A stretch of DNA of 64,000 nt, taken from positions 920,806 to 984,805 of the forward strand of contig NZ_HE997643.1 in NCBI RefSeq assembly GCF_000312485.1, written 5' to 3'. Shown piece by piece: positions 20,363-29,943 of this stretch. The notes beneath the pieces were generated by a model. That model saw only the letters and a program-made list of their open reading frames with translations. It ran no database searches and was not told where the DNA came from. The stretch is from Yersinia massiliensis CCUG 53443. GTDB taxonomy: Bacteria; Pseudomonadota; Gammaproteobacteria; Enterobacterales; Enterobacteriaceae. A program made the translations under genes and the position numbers. Position 1 is the first letter of the stretch; every line of letters begins with the position of its first letter.

Positions 20363-20550
20363 CACACACTCCTTAATAACGCACTGAAAGAATTAAGCTT
20401 CCTTATCCTAAGGCAGACGAGTAAAAAATACAGCAAGCAGTATCAGAAAATTGTAAGGGAAATGAATAAGAATCTAGGAAGCTAACGATTGTGTAAAAAC
20501 GAATTGCTACTTAAAGGGTAAATTATTACGCAAAATGTGAATCATGGCGC

Positions 20551-20576
20551 TACAGCGGTGAATACTCACCGCTGTA
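20551..20576. other. Perfect 11-bp hairpin in the gstA upstream spacer
   Basis: TACAGCGGTGA and its exact inverse lie around an ATAC loop with no T run. A second, 7-bp hairpin (CTGCCAG/CTGGCAG) follows at 20591-20610 near the end of the yjbD-like gene. They may act together as an end-of-transcript signal for that minus-strand gene. Confidence 0.5.
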
Positions 20577-20619
20577 GGTTATTCCTATTCCTGCCAGTAT
20601 TTTCTGGCAGTGATCATTA

Positions 20620-20883
20620 TTACCGTGGTGGGCGAGTGCTAATCGAGGATGACCAGCTAAAAGTGGTTGTACTGGGTGCGGTTTTTTTGGTTTTTCTTTC
20701 TACGCGCGTTAACTTGGCGATTTTTTCTCGGGCTTGCATGATTTTTTCGATGGCTTCGTCTTTAACTTTATTTTGCTCTGAATTGGTTAATGCTCTTCCT
20801 AAGTTTATTCTGGCTCTGTCGAGTTGCGTTTTGACATCACGTTGTTCACTTTCAGTCATTTCTTTTAATGTCAGCTTTTTCAT
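20620..20883 (-). CDS. yjbD: DUF3811 protein, YjbD-like
   Basis: This is an 87-residue, highly charged, probably helical cytoplasmic protein. I recognise the YjbD/DUF3811 pattern: the N-terminal LTLKEMTESEQRDVKTQLDRAR with LTNSE-N-K, a basic mid-section rich in Lys, and the C-terminal FSW-S motif ending in Arg. Function is unknown. In E. coli yjbD lies elsewhere, so here it is part of an accessory patch between gstA and dtpA. The start is supported by GGGCGAAAAA upstream, a weak ribosome site. Confidence 0.7.
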   Translation of the reverse strand: MKKLTLKEMTESEQRDVKTQLDRARINLGRALTNSEQNKVKDEAIEKIMQAREKIAKLTRVERKTKKTAPSTTTFSWSSSISTRPPR

Positions 20884-21000
20884 TTTTTCGCCCTGTTTGC
20901 ATCATTCCTACTCAGTGTACAACCTTATTCTGCATGGGGATGTAAGAGATTGCGATCTAGGCGACATTAATCACGATTAAAGCCTGTTAATCCCCAAAAA

Positions 21001-21591
21001 TCACAGTAATCGCGAACCATAGCCCCAGAGCAAAACTGTCAGACCCAGCAATAACTCTAAAACCAGTACACCAATGGCAAAGGTAGAGCCTGAGAAAATA
21101 AACCCTTCTCGCCGGTCAATATTCAAAAAGCTAGGGATCCCGATATACATCAGATAGCCGGCATAACAAAGGGCAATAATCCCGACGAGCAGACATAACC
21201 AGATGGCAGGGTAGAGAGCAACCATTCCGGCTAAAAATAGGGGGGTAGCGGTATAACCCGCGAATAGGGTACAACTTTGCCAGCTGGGGCGGTTTTCATA
21301 GCGGCGGGCCATCCAATAAATCACGCGGCCCATCAGTGCAACGGCAGCCAGAATTAAAGCATAGAAAATAGCGGCGGAATAAAGAGCAGTGAAGACTGTC
21401 AATTTTATGACCTGACCATCACCAAAGTTCCAACCCACTTGTGTGGTGCCGATAAACGCGCAAATCACCGGAATGGCCGCCATTAGGAGGACGTGATGTG
21501 CATACAGGTGTTGGACACTCTCACCCTCACGTTTGATTTGTTGTAGTTCCTGACTGGGATGAGTCAGAAGTCCCCAAACATGGTTGATCAT
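21001..21591 (-). CDS. yohC: Yip1-family inner-membrane protein YohC
   Basis: This is a 196-aa polytopic protein with about five hydrophobic segments after an amphipathic N-terminus (HVWGLLTHPSQELQQIKRE). It shows the YohC pattern of Yip1/DUF1282 proteins, including HHVLLMAAIPVICAFIGTTQ and the near-C-terminal YIGIPSFLNI. Function is unknown. AGGTGATGT precedes the start. It is part of the accessory patch between gstA and dtpA. Confidence 0.85.
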   Translation of the reverse strand: MINHVWGLLTHPSQELQQIKREGESVQHLYAHHVLLMAAIPVICAFIGTTQVGWNFGDGQVIKLTVFTALYSAAIFYALILAAVALMGRVIYWMARRYENRPSWQSCTLFAGYTATPLFLAGMVALYPAIWLCLLVGIIALCYAGYLMYIGIPSFLNIDRREGFIFSGSTFAIGVLVLELLLGLTVLLWGYGSRLL

Positions 21592-21812
21592 ACATCACCT
21601 CCGTACCTGTTATTGGCCGCCGATAACAGATGGGTCTCATCCTCATTTATCATTTGGATGCTGTGAATACTGTACGGCCTTAATACAGTATAGTTTATTT
21701 TCTGAACACAAATAGTGTGACGGCGGTATCAATGATTAGGCTCACATTATCCATCACATTTAGAAATGTTTATTATAAATGAGTCAGTTAATCATTAAAT
21801 CAGGAGCAAGCC

Positions 21813-22184
21813 ATGAGTACTCAGGGAAATAATAATCGGATAGATTACATAGAGTTTGCTGTTAGTGATATTGAGCGTTCGAAAGATTTCTACGGCAAGG
21901 TTTTCAATTGGCAGTTTACCGATTACGGGCCGAGGTATTGCAGCTTCACTGATGGCCGGCTGGAAGGAGGGCTTACCACGTTGAGTGAGGTTCAGTCCAA
22001 TGGCGGGCCGCTGGTCATTCTTTATTCAGATAATCTTGAGCAGACGCAAAAACGTTTGGAAGAGGCAGGGGCTACTATCGTGCTGCCTATTTTTCCTTTT
22101 CCCGGTGGCCGTCGTTTTCATTTCACCGATCCAGATGGTTACCAGTTAGCGGTATGGTCAGATAACGAGCCTACTGATATTTAG
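21813..22184 (+). CDS. VOC-superfamily (glyoxalase/bleomycin-resistance fold) protein
   Basis: This 123-aa single-domain protein has two betaalphabetabetabeta halves (IDYIEFAVSDIERSKDFYGKVFNW, then FHFTDPDGYQLAVWS). The C-terminal DPDGYQLAVW pattern and N-terminal FYGKVF are standard VOC features. The substrate is not predictable; the metal-ligand positions are only partly conserved (no His at the first strand position, Glu8-like). AGGAGC precedes the ATG. It is followed by a perfect 12-bp hairpin. Confidence 0.8.
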   Translation: MSTQGNNNRIDYIEFAVSDIERSKDFYGKVFNWQFTDYGPRYCSFTDGRLEGGLTTLSEVQSNGGPLVILYSDNLEQTQKRLEEAGATIVLPIFPFPGGRRFHFTDPDGYQLAVWSDNEPTDI

Positions 22185-22228
22185 TTTATAAAATAGTTAA
22201 ATATACAGGGATGGTTTTATGCGTTGTG

Positions 22229-22259
22229 AATTGACCATAGATTTTCACTATGGTCAATT
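22229..22259. terminator. Hairpin between convergent VOC and MBL genes
   Basis: A perfect 12-bp stem (AATTGACCATAG/CTATGGTCAATT) with a 7-nt loop lies in the 88-bp convergent spacer. The T tracts are short on both sides. It is likely a bidirectional terminator. Confidence 0.7.
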
Positions 22260-22272
22260 TAGTTCTGAAGTC

Positions 22273-23280
22273 TTATTTCTTTTCAATCAACGGACTGTAT
22301 TCTGCTGGCACCCAAGTGTAACCCACTTTATCTGCCCGAACATGGCCCAGACCTGGGAACGGAAGGTGAGCACCGGCCACCCAAAGTTTGTCTTTCGCCG
22401 CTTCAGCAAAAATGGCTTTGCGTGTAGCAATGGCTTGCTTGCTATCAGTATCAAACTCTAAAGAGACATCTGGTCGCGCGAATTGGATGGAATGGCTGTG
22501 TACGATATCGCCCCACACCAGCAAGTTGTCACCTTTTGACGTGAAGAGATAAGAGGTGTGCCCCGGCGTATGGCCTGGTGTCGGTACCACTTTCACGCCC
22601 GGTAGTAAGGTTTCACCAGCCGCGTAAATTTTTAACTTATTGTTTGCCACATAAGGCGCGACAGCTTCCATTGATTTTTCAAACATCGGGCGCTGTTCTG
22701 CCGCAGCTTTGCTGGCGATATCTTTACTCAACCAAAAATCAGCATCGCCTTTGGAGACATACACGGTAGCGTTAGGGAATGCTGCTTTGCCTTGATCGTT
22801 AATACCGCAAGCATGATCTGGATGCAAATGGGTCAACAGAACCGTATCTATCTGCTCAGGTTGGTAGCCTGCCGCGCGAATATTATCGACTACCGCCCCC
22901 AGTGTTGGCCCAAAGCATTGTGCTGTGCCGGCATCAACTAAGACTAAGTTAGTTCCGGTATTGATTAGGAAGGCATTGACTGCAGTTTGTACCCCATTGG
23001 TGCTATCAATAAACATACTAGACAACAATGTCTGGATATCTTTTTCATTGATATCTTTTAGTAGATTGGTACCAAGTTTGACATAACCGTCGTAGATAGC
23101 AGTGACTTCAAAATCACCTAACGCCATTCGGTAGTAACCGGGAACCTGTGTCTGTTGCTGCGCGGGGGCAGCCGCCATACTGACCGTCGAGAAGCTCAGG
23201 GGCAGAGCGCAGGCACTCGCCACCGTCAGCGCCAGTAATGCTTTACGGAGTTGTAACTTTTTCAGTGGAAACGCCTTCAT
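22273..23280 (-). CDS. Exported metallo-beta-lactamase-fold hydrolase
   Basis: This 335-aa protein has a signal peptide (basic KKLQLRKA, then a hydrophobic stretch ending SMAAA). The start ATG 23278-23280 is chosen because GGAGGG lies 5 nt upstream; the longer frame adds 31 residues without support. The MBL-fold metal motif THLHPDHACG (HxHxDH) is at about residues 150-160, with further ligands in PTPGHTPGHTSY and WGDIVHSH. The family contains quorum-quenching lactonases, arylsulfatase-like and thiolase-like hydrolases; the substrate cannot be told. It belongs to the accessory patch between gstA and dtpA. Confidence 0.85.
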   Translation of the reverse strand: MKAFPLKKLQLRKALLALTVASACALPLSFSTVSMAAAPAQQQTQVPGYYRMALGDFEVTAIYDGYVKLGTNLLKDINEKDIQTLLSSMFIDSTNGVQTAVNAFLINTGTNLVLVDAGTAQCFGPTLGAVVDNIRAAGYQPEQIDTVLLTHLHPDHACGINDQGKAAFPNATVYVSKGDADFWLSKDIASKAAAEQRPMFEKSMEAVAPYVANNKLKIYAAGETLLPGVKVVPTPGHTPGHTSYLFTSKGDNLLVWGDIVHSHSIQFARPDVSLEFDTDSKQAIATRKAIFAEAAKDKLWVAGAHLPFPGLGHVRADKVGYTWVPAEYSPLIEKK

Positions 23281-23459
23281 AAATTCCCTCCAGAAGTGAA
23301 TAACGAGCCTTAACATGTTCTTGTGAATGATACTCAAACTATATCGATGAAAATAATAAGCAAGATTATCCAATGTACGTTCTAAATGTTTGATTGTCTG
23401 TAAAGGATTCAGGCGAGGGGAAATTTAAGAATTAACTCGTGTCGGAGAGAAAAATAAAA

Positions 23460-23485
23460 AGCGCCCCGTAAGGCGCTCTTTTTAT
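23460..23485 (-). terminator. Terminator of dtpA
   Basis: Stem AGCGCC/GGCGCT sits within A/T-rich arms. On the minus strand it is followed by TTTTTATTTTT. It lies 15 bp after the dtpA stop. Confidence 0.85.
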
Positions 23486-23499
23486 CACTGGCTAGCACA

Positions 23500-25026
23500 T
23501 TAAGCTGCCGTGGCAGAGACCGATTTTTTCGACTCTGTCGGTGCTAATGTCATACGATACAACTTTGGTGCGGTCAGCATCATTAAGATTGCAATGATAG
23601 CGGTAGCAATACCAATCTGCATAAACACGTGGCTATAGATTGCCAGTGATGCATGGGCGTCAGTGATATCACTTGGCACCGCGGTCAATGCCGCAACTTT
23701 ACCCGCAATCAGTGCAGCAGCAGCCGTAGTCAGGAACCATGAACCCATGATGAAGCCCATCAAACGTTGAGGGACTAACTGCGCAACCATGGCCAAGCCT
23801 AAGCCGGAAATCATCAGTTCGCCGATGCTTTGAAGCGCGTAGCTCAGGATTAACCAATTGACGGATACAATGCCGTGCTCATTCGCCATTGTTGCGCCCC
23901 ATGGTAAAACCAAGAATGCAGCAGAGCAAAGTACCATACCAAAAGCAAATTTATGCGGCATAGGGAGGCGGTCACCCATCTTGTTATAGATAGCAGCCAA
24001 AATTGGGCTAGCCACCATGATCCAGAATGGATTCAGTGCTTGGTATTGTTCTGGTTCAAACGCGATGCCAAAGATGGAATGCTCAACATTATGGATAGCA
24101 AAGAAATTCAGCGACGTTGGCATTTGGCTGTACAGTACGAAGAACACAACGGCTTCTAACATCAGCAGAAACGCCACGATCATTCTGCGACGAGCCGTGC
24201 CGTGCAGTGAGAAGGTTTCTTTAGCAAAGATAAAGATGATACCCAGTGAGACCAACGCCAAGGCCCAGCGTGCCACAACTTGGTTGTGCAGCAACCAGCT
24301 CGACAGTGTGATCAACGCGACAACACCGACTAATACCATCAGTAATTTTTTGATCTGCAATGGCGCGAAGTCAGGTTTAGAGCCTTGGTTTTTCACCCAC
24401 TTACGGCAGAACCAGAAATTCACCAGCGTGATGAGCATCCCGACAACACTGAGTGAGAACGCGACGCTCCAACCATATTTGGCTGCCAACCAAGGCGTTG
24501 CCAGCATAGAGAAGAACGAACCGATATTGACGGACATATAGTACATAGTAAATGCACCGTCCAAACGCGGGTCGTCTTTGTTATAACAGGTTGAAAGCAG
24601 GGAGGAAGGGTTCGCTTTAAACAAACCGTTACCGACCGCAATGGTCGCCATACCCAGATAAACCCAGAAAATATCATGCCCAGAATAGGCAATCATGGAA
24701 TAGCCCACAGCGAGAATCAGCGCGCCGAGTACGATCACGCGTTTCGCACCGAGAACTTTATCACCTAACCAACCACCAATAGCGACAAAGCCGTAGACCA
24801 GTGCACTAAAGGAAGAGAATAAGGTGATTGAATCTGCTTCGCTCATCCCGAGCATTTTGACCAGATAAACGGCCATGATCCCTTGCAGGCCGTAATAACC
24901 AAAGCGCTCCCAAAGCTCAATAGAGAAGATCAGGTAAAATGCCTTCGGTTGTTTGAAAGCATTCATACTGATGTTTTCGGGTTGTTCGCTACTTGGTGGT
25001 TGTTGACTGTTGTTTGCTGTTGACAC
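23500..25026 (-). CDS. dtpA: Di-/tripeptide proton symporter DtpA (TppB)
   Basis: DtpA is a POT/PTR-family inner-membrane transporter that imports di- and tripeptides with protons. It has 508 aa, about 14 hydrophobic segments and the family signature ExxER motif in [11 protein letters not shown] (residues about 36-45). The second signature [14 protein letters not shown] and the [13 protein letters not shown] segment in helix 10 are present. Enteric tppB is OmpR-dependent; two GTTACA-type repeats that could bind OmpR lie 150-205 bp upstream. Confidence 0.97.
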   Translation of the reverse strand: MSTANNSQQPPSSEQPENISMNAFKQPKAFYLIFSIELWERFGYYGLQGIMAVYLVKMLGMSEADSITLFSSFSALVYGFVAIGGWLGDKVLGAKRVIVLGALILAVGYSMIAYSGHDIFWVYLGMATIAVGNGLFKANPSSLLSTCYNKDDPRLDGAFTMYYMSVNIGSFFSMLATPWLAAKYGWSVAFSLSVVGMLITLVNFWFCRKWVKNQGSKPDFAPLQIKKLLMVLVGVVALITLSSWLLHNQVVARWALALVSLGIIFIFAKETFSLHGTARRRMIVAFLLMLEAVVFFVLYSQMPTSLNFFAIHNVEHSIFGIAFEPEQYQALNPFWIMVASPILAAIYNKMGDRLPMPHKFAFGMVLCSAAFLVLPWGATMANEHGIVSVNWLILSYALQSIGELMISGLGLAMVAQLVPQRLMGFIMGSWFLTTAAAALIAGKVAALTAVPSDITDAHASLAIYSHVFMQIGIATAIIAILMMLTAPKLYRMTLAPTESKKSVSATAA

Positions 25027-25643
25027 TGGGACCTCTGTATTTTACGCCCTACCATAAATGGCAGGATTGGCAAAAGTGAATGCTTGAACTGGCATCCCTT
25101 TGCGTTGTTATAAGATGTTTAGCGGCGGTTAATGTTCACTATCTTTGTCAATGAGACAAGTGTTTTGTAATGATCTGTTACATATAACTTATGCAGTTCA
25201 AATTCGCCATGTTACAAATGTTATGCAGTATTAACGTTTATGTTTTGGCAATTTGGCGAACTTTTATTTTGATTAAAAGCTGAGCTGATTTTATTTAGTG
25301 ATATATTCTTCTATTTTGTTATTTTTCGGTGCATATGATTGATTGTAAGTGAATAAGTAAACCAATGTTGTGCTTATGGTGAATATTCTGAAATTATCAA
25401 AAGATCGATTAAATGTTAATCAGTCAAACACATTGGTCATTAGACAAGCTGAGGTAGTGATAAGGGTGTTGTGTCAGTTTTTTGCACGAAAAAGATTGAG
25501 ATAGCTAAGTTTAGGCCGATTGATACTCGCTAAGGAAGTTTAAGGGATACCAATACATCACTGCGTATCGATATCCCGAGGTGATATGAGTAGAAATATT
25601 TTGCTAATGGGCAGCACGTTGATAGCCGCATCGGATAAACGAT
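25027..25643. other. Long noncoding spacer upstream of dtpA
   Basis: This 617-bp AT-rich region holds the dtpA promoter and no ORF I can support. It contains a two-copy imperfect direct repeat, TGTTACA...TTATGCAGT, at 25176-25197 and 25210-25229. The GTTACATAT core resembles known OmpR half-sites. Confidence 0.5.
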
Positions 25644-26852
25644 TTAAACCACTTCTCCCAATGCTTGCCTTAAACGATTGGTCCATCCGGCAGCGGCGGT
25701 ACTGATAATTATCCCCAGTAACTGCTGATCACCGAACCCAATGAGTATGAGTGGGGTGAAGTATTGGTGGCTAAAACGTTCCGGCGCGCGGGTCAATTCC
25801 GCCGCAAGATGAATAAGCGGCAGGGTAACGGGTTCACCTGATTTTATCGTCAACGCACTTGCAATGTCAGTGTCGATAGCTGCCGTGACTGCGGCGTAAT
25901 CTGTTGTTAAAGAGGTGCTTAGTTGCTGTTTGTAGTGATCCTGGCAATAGGGGCTACCATTGATGCGTGATGAAACTAATGACACTAGTGCAAACCACTC
26001 TGTTGCTGTTTGTTGAAGCATTTTCTGTTGCGCGATTAAGGTGTAGCTCGACAAACTTGCAGGGTGGCGTGCCAGTAAGCCGTGTAAGGTTAGCAACGTT
26101 TCATCCGATTGCTGCTCAGTGGCGGTACCATCATTTGCCGCCAATGTGGGTAGCCAACCTTGCCAATGCAACCCTTTTGTCGATAACAAACTTGCGCTGG
26201 CGTCTTCCATTCGCGGGAACCCTGGAAGTATGACGGTCGGATAACCGGCTAATGCTGAAATCCCCGCAATCACTCTGGCTTGATAGCCCACAAAACCGAT
26301 AATCTGTGTTAAAACAATGATATCAGCCTCGGTTAAGCCCACATCTGATAACTGCTGTAGCGCATGTTTATCGATCAACGTTGGCTGACTGGCGAGTTGG
26401 CGAGCATATTGCGTAATTTGGGTAAGCCGCATATTACTTTCCCGTGAAGCATCAGGACTGGAAAGTGGTGTGAGTCGTGCCGCATAGTGGCTACAGAGTC
26501 GTTGCACACCGGTTACCTGTGCGACGGTCAACGCACTACTTAAGCGGTCATACAATGAAAATTGGTTATCGTTGCTGAGTTCGACTGTCGGCGGGAAAAG
26601 TGTCTGATACAGTGTTTCTGAGGCAGATAAGACCGTGCTGTGTTGCCGCAAATTATCTGAGAGTGCGGCGGGAATAGCCTCGTTTAGCCCCAGCAAAAAG
26701 TTTCCTTGGTCGCTATTTTGTGGGTAACTGACTGTATTTTTTGTGACGCTGTCACCTTCATCATTGACCTGCGCCGCATTAATCTCCAGGCTGCCGCTAC
26801 GTTGAGTCTCATGATACCAATGGGCATTATCCTGCTGTCGAAATTGCACCAT
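25644..26852 (-). CDS. AhpD/CMD-like (carboxymuconolactone decarboxylase fold) protein
   Basis: This 402-aa protein resembles the CMD-domain/alkylhydroperoxidase proteins that accompany peptide-type ABC transporters (TIGR families of the Avi_7169/Avi_7170 kind), apparently as two such halves in one chain. Residues about 185-245 (LTEADIIVLTQIIGFVGYQARV...PG) form the first helical module. A second AhpD-like helix near residues 300-325 carries SRINGSPYCQDHY, in which the first Cys of the usual CxxC is Ser. The start ATG 26850-26852 has GGAGG 5 nt upstream. It is downstream of sapF on the same strand but 393 bp away. Function is uncertain; a peroxidase role is doubtful given the altered CxxC. 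Confidence 0.6.
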   Translation of the reverse strand: MVQFRQQDNAHWYHETQRSGSLEINAAQVNDEGDSVTKNTVSYPQNSDQGNFLLGLNEAIPAALSDNLRQHSTVLSASETLYQTLFPPTVELSNDNQFSLYDRLSSALTVAQVTGVQRLCSHYAARLTPLSSPDASRESNMRLTQITQYARQLASQPTLIDKHALQQLSDVGLTEADIIVLTQIIGFVGYQARVIAGISALAGYPTVILPGFPRMEDASASLLSTKGLHWQGWLPTLAANDGTATEQQSDETLLTLHGLLARHPASLSSYTLIAQQKMLQQTATEWFALVSLVSSRINGSPYCQDHYKQQLSTSLTTDYAAVTAAIDTDIASALTIKSGEPVTLPLIHLAAELTRAPERFSHQYFTPLILIGFGDQQLLGIIISTAAAGWTNRLRQALGEVV

Positions 26853-27156
26853 AATGACCTCCGTTAGGGACAGCAACGCGCGAGCGTTAATGATAAATGT
26901 GGGTTAAGCATAGCTAGTTGAAATTCTGGCAACGAATGAAGGGTGACAATGGGGCTATCGGACCGGAAGCATGGAAAAGAGGCAGGTTTTAACATCGGCA
27001 AGATATCCTGTTGTTTTAGGGAATGTACACAGTGGATATCATTGCTGATTGAGTTGGCGAGATAAAATAATGTTAAGCCATAATCCATAACTAAACGTAA
27101 TAACATATTATTATATATAACAAAAATGTTGCTACGTTAGACAAGATTTAGCTAAC

Positions 27157-27193
27157 GAGGTGAATGGGCGACGTTAAAGTTGCCATCCACCTC
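27157..27193. other. Hairpin downstream of sapF
   Basis: GAGGTG-a-ATGG pairs with CCAT-c-CACCTC around a 15-nt loop, 10 bp of stem with one mismatch. It is 53 bp beyond the sapF stop and has no T run. It may mark the end of the sap transcript. Confidence 0.4.
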
Positions 27194-27245
27194 CGTTTTC
27201 ATACAGGTTGCACAGGGGATGAAAATAGCCAACCAAGCGAATACG

Positions 27246-28061
27246 CTAAAAATGGCCACTGTCTTGACGCCAAGCATCTGCGGTTAATGCTTCCCCAAAA
27301 TGGCTAGAGATGAGGCGCTTAGTTAAATCATGCAGTGGGGACGCCAACACTTCTGCTGTACTCCCACGTTCGACCACTTCGCCTTCATGCATCACAATCA
27401 CTTGATCACTGATATGTTTCATCATGCCTAAGTGTTGGGTGACATAGATATAGGCGATGCCGTGTTTTTCTTGTAATTCCAGCATCAGATTAATGATCTG
27501 CGAGCGCATAGACATATCCAGCGCAGCGAGTGCTTCATCGGCAACAATCACTTTAGGTTGCAGGATAAGCGCTCGTGCCAGTGCGATGCGTTGTTTTTGG
27601 CCTGATGCAAGCATGTGAGGATAATAGTTAGCGTGATCGGGTAGCAGCCCTACTTGTCGTAGCGTTTGATAAATGCGCTGTTCACGCGCTGCGGCGTCTA
27701 AATCGGTATTCAACTTCAAGGGCGCATCCAACAATTGACCGACACGCTGACGCGGGTTCAGCGAAGTGCTGGGATCTTGAAAAATCATGCGAATACGTTG
27801 GCTACGATAGCCATAATCGCCGTAGACCAAACGATGATCGTCAATCAATAGCTCGCCTTCTGTGGGTTCAATCATGCCTGACAACATTTTTGCCAAGGTT
27901 GATTTTCCTGATCCGTTCTCACCAATCACCGCCAATGTTTGGCCTTCGCGTAACGTGAAGCTCACTGATTTGACAGCTTCAACATGCTGACGACGAAACA
28001 GCCCAGTGCGATAGCGGAAAGTTTTGCTTAGATTACGGACTTCGAGCAGCGTCTCGGCCAT
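27246..28061 (-). CDS. sapF: Peptide ABC transporter ATPase SapF
   Basis: SapF is the second ATPase of the Sap transporter. It has 271 aa with Walker A GENGSGKST, Walker B VIVADEALAALD and the switch His in YVTQHLG. The signature is LASGQKQR rather than LSGGQ, a substitution shared with E. coli SapF. It overlaps the sapD stop by 1 bp and is the last gene of sapABCDF. Confidence 0.97.
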   Translation of the reverse strand: MAETLLEVRNLSKTFRYRTGLFRRQHVEAVKSVSFTLREGQTLAVIGENGSGKSTLAKMLSGMIEPTEGELLIDDHRLVYGDYGYRSQRIRMIFQDPSTSLNPRQRVGQLLDAPLKLNTDLDAAAREQRIYQTLRQVGLLPDHANYYPHMLASGQKQRIALARALILQPKVIVADEALAALDMSMRSQIINLMLELQEKHGIAYIYVTQHLGMMKHISDQVIVMHEGEVVERGSTAEVLASPLHDLTKRLISSHFGEALTADAWRQDSGHF

Positions 28062-29053
28062 TATTGCTCCTCCAAATTTAAGGGGAAGTGACAGGCAAAG
28101 GCGTGGTTTTTGACCAGTCGTAAACGGGGTGTTTCAATACAGGTTTTCTGCGCATAGGGGCAACGAGGCCCAAGCCGACAGCCGATCGGTAAATGCTCAA
28201 GTGATGGAATTGCGCCTGGCAATGTATTCAAGCGGCTTTTATGCGGTAAAGAGCGGCCGAAATCCGGCATTGCGCGAATAAGCGCTTGGGTATACGGGTG
28301 ATGCGGCGCAGCCAGCAGATCCTCACAAACAGCACTTTCTACTGTTTGGCCACAGTAAAGCACGTTCACCCGATCAGCCCATTTACTCATCATTTGCAAA
28401 TCATGACTGATCAGCAAAATGGTGGTGTTGTTATTCTGATTAAGCCGAGCCAACAGGCGGAAAATCTGCGCCTGTGTGGTGGGTTCCATCGCATTCGTCG
28501 GCTCATCGGCAATCAGTAGTCTTGGCTGGTTAGCCAATGCGATAGCGATCATCACCTTTTGGCATTCACCTTCCGTCAACTCATAGGGATAGCTGCGCAT
28601 GATATCCTTATGGTCTTTGATGCCAACACGGTGCAGTAATTCTATTGCTCGCCGTTTACGCCAATGAAAACGTTGCCACCAGTGGCCTTTGTATGTCCAA
28701 CCCGGAATGGCTTGGAACAACTGCTGACCGATACTTTCGGAAGGGTCCAGACAAGATTGCGGCTCTTGGAAAATCATCGAAATATTGTGGCCAATCACTT
28801 TACGCCGCTGGCGGGGTGTCAGTTGCAGAAGATCAATATCATCAAAGCGGAAACGGTCAGCCGTAATGCGCCAGTTATCTTTACTGACGCCACAAATGGC
28901 TTTGGCAATCAGACTCTTACCTGAGCCAGACTCCCCAACCAGGCCACGGACTTCACCTTCCGTCAGGGTGATACTGATGCGGTCAACGGCCTTGACCATC
29001 CCTTCGGCGGTCATAAACTCTATGGTGAGGTTACGAATATCAAGTAGCGGCAT
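28061..29053 (-). CDS. sapD: Peptide ABC transporter ATPase SapD
   Basis: SapD is the 330-aa first ATPase of the Sap system and has also been linked to Trk potassium uptake. Walker A is GESGSGKS and Walker B is [13 protein letters not shown]. The signature helix reads LTEGECQ instead of LSGGQ, as in E. coli. The C-terminal oligopeptide-transporter ATPase extension carries the cysteine cluster ([14 protein letters not shown]...CHF) that is typical of Opp/Dpp/Sap ATPases. It overlaps sapC and sapF by one base each. Confidence 0.97.
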   Translation of the reverse strand: MPLLDIRNLTIEFMTAEGMVKAVDRISITLTEGEVRGLVGESGSGKSLIAKAICGVSKDNWRITADRFRFDDIDLLQLTPRQRRKVIGHNISMIFQEPQSCLDPSESIGQQLFQAIPGWTYKGHWWQRFHWRKRRAIELLHRVGIKDHKDIMRSYPYELTEGECQKVMIAIALANQPRLLIADEPTNAMEPTTQAQIFRLLARLNQNNNTTILLISHDLQMMSKWADRVNVLYCGQTVESAVCEDLLAAPHHPYTQALIRAMPDFGRSLPHKSRLNTLPGAIPSLEHLPIGCRLGPRCPYAQKTCIETPRLRLVKNHAFACHFPLNLEEQ

Positions 29054-29943
29054 TATTCCACCCCTGCATTAATGGCGCGACGCATGCCATCACCTAACAG
29101 ATTTACCAGCAACACACTCACTAAAATAGCCGCCCCCGGTAGCATCACCGTCCAAGGTGCAACATAAACGAGATCCAGCGAGTCTCCCAGCATTGCCCCC
29201 CATTCTGGTGAGGGTAACTGTGCGCCTAAATCTAGAAAACCTAATGCAGCAATATCTAAAATCGCCATCGATAAAGCACGGGTAAACTCAGTGACTAACA
29301 CCGCAGCAATATTGGGAAAAATGGCATAAGCCAAAATATGTGGGGTGGAGGCTCCATCTAGGCGAGCAGCAACCACATATTCTTTATCTAACTCATCATG
29401 TACTGCGCTATAAATGGTGCGAACCATTCGCGGCAATAAAGCCAGCCAAACCGCAAACATCGCATGTTCTAAACTGGGGCCAACAAAGGCGACAACGATA
29501 ATGGCCAACAGCAGCGACGGGATAGAAAGCAATGTATCCAGCACGTGATTGAGAATAGCCGAACGAAAACCGTGGGTGATACCCGCGAAAACACCCAGTA
29601 TCACGCCGCACAGTGCTGCCGCGAGAGTCACCAACAATGCCGAGCCATAAGTGGATGCGGCGCCAGCTAATAAGCGGCTTAAAATATCGCGGCCGAGATC
29701 ATCTGTGCCGAGGAAAAATGAAACGTTGCCGTAGCGTGACCAAGAAGGCGGAAGCAGTTGATAGCCGAGGAACTGTTGGTCGAGGGCATAGGGGGCCAGT
29801 GTACTCCCCAGCAAACACAATAGTAGCAAGCCGAGGACGCCATAGAAACCGACCATGGCTAAGGTATCTGTGTAAAAAAGCCGCCAAGTGTACAGCAGTG
29901 GGCTTGGCATCTTCTTTTCGCGATAAACATTATCGAAGGGCAT
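29053..29943 (-). CDS. sapC: Peptide ABC transporter permease SapC
   Basis: SapC is a 296-aa inner-membrane permease of the DppC/OppC type. One N-terminal membrane segment (residues about 28-52) is followed by the five-segment transport core. The EAA-type cytoplasmic loop reads [24 protein letters not shown]. It overlaps sapB by 14 bp and sapD by 1 bp, so translation is coupled. Confidence 0.97.
   Translation of the reverse strand: MPFDNVYREKKMPSPLLYTWRLFYTDTLAMVGFYGVLGLLLLCLLGSTLAPYALDQQFLGYQLLPPSWSRYGNVSFFLGTDDLGRDILSRLLAGAASTYGSALLVTLAAALCGVILGVFAGITHGFRSAILNHVLDTLLSIPSLLLAIIVVAFVGPSLEHAMFAVWLALLPRMVRTIYSAVHDELDKEYVVAARLDGASTPHILAYAIFPNIAAVLVTEFTRALSMAILDIAALGFLDLGAQLPSPEWGAMLGDSLDLVYVAPWTVMLPGAAILVSVLLVNLLGDGMRRAINAGVE

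Noticed and set aside
26864-27106. 80-codon minus-strand frame just upstream of the AhpD-like gene
   Set aside because: Its stop is neatly placed before the next ribosome site, but it has no Shine-Dalgarno of its own and no family I recognise, so I do not call it.
28061-29053. SapD and SapF signature motifs differing from LSGGQ as possible damage
   Set aside because: The same substitutions occur in functional E. coli SapD/SapF, so they are family traits.
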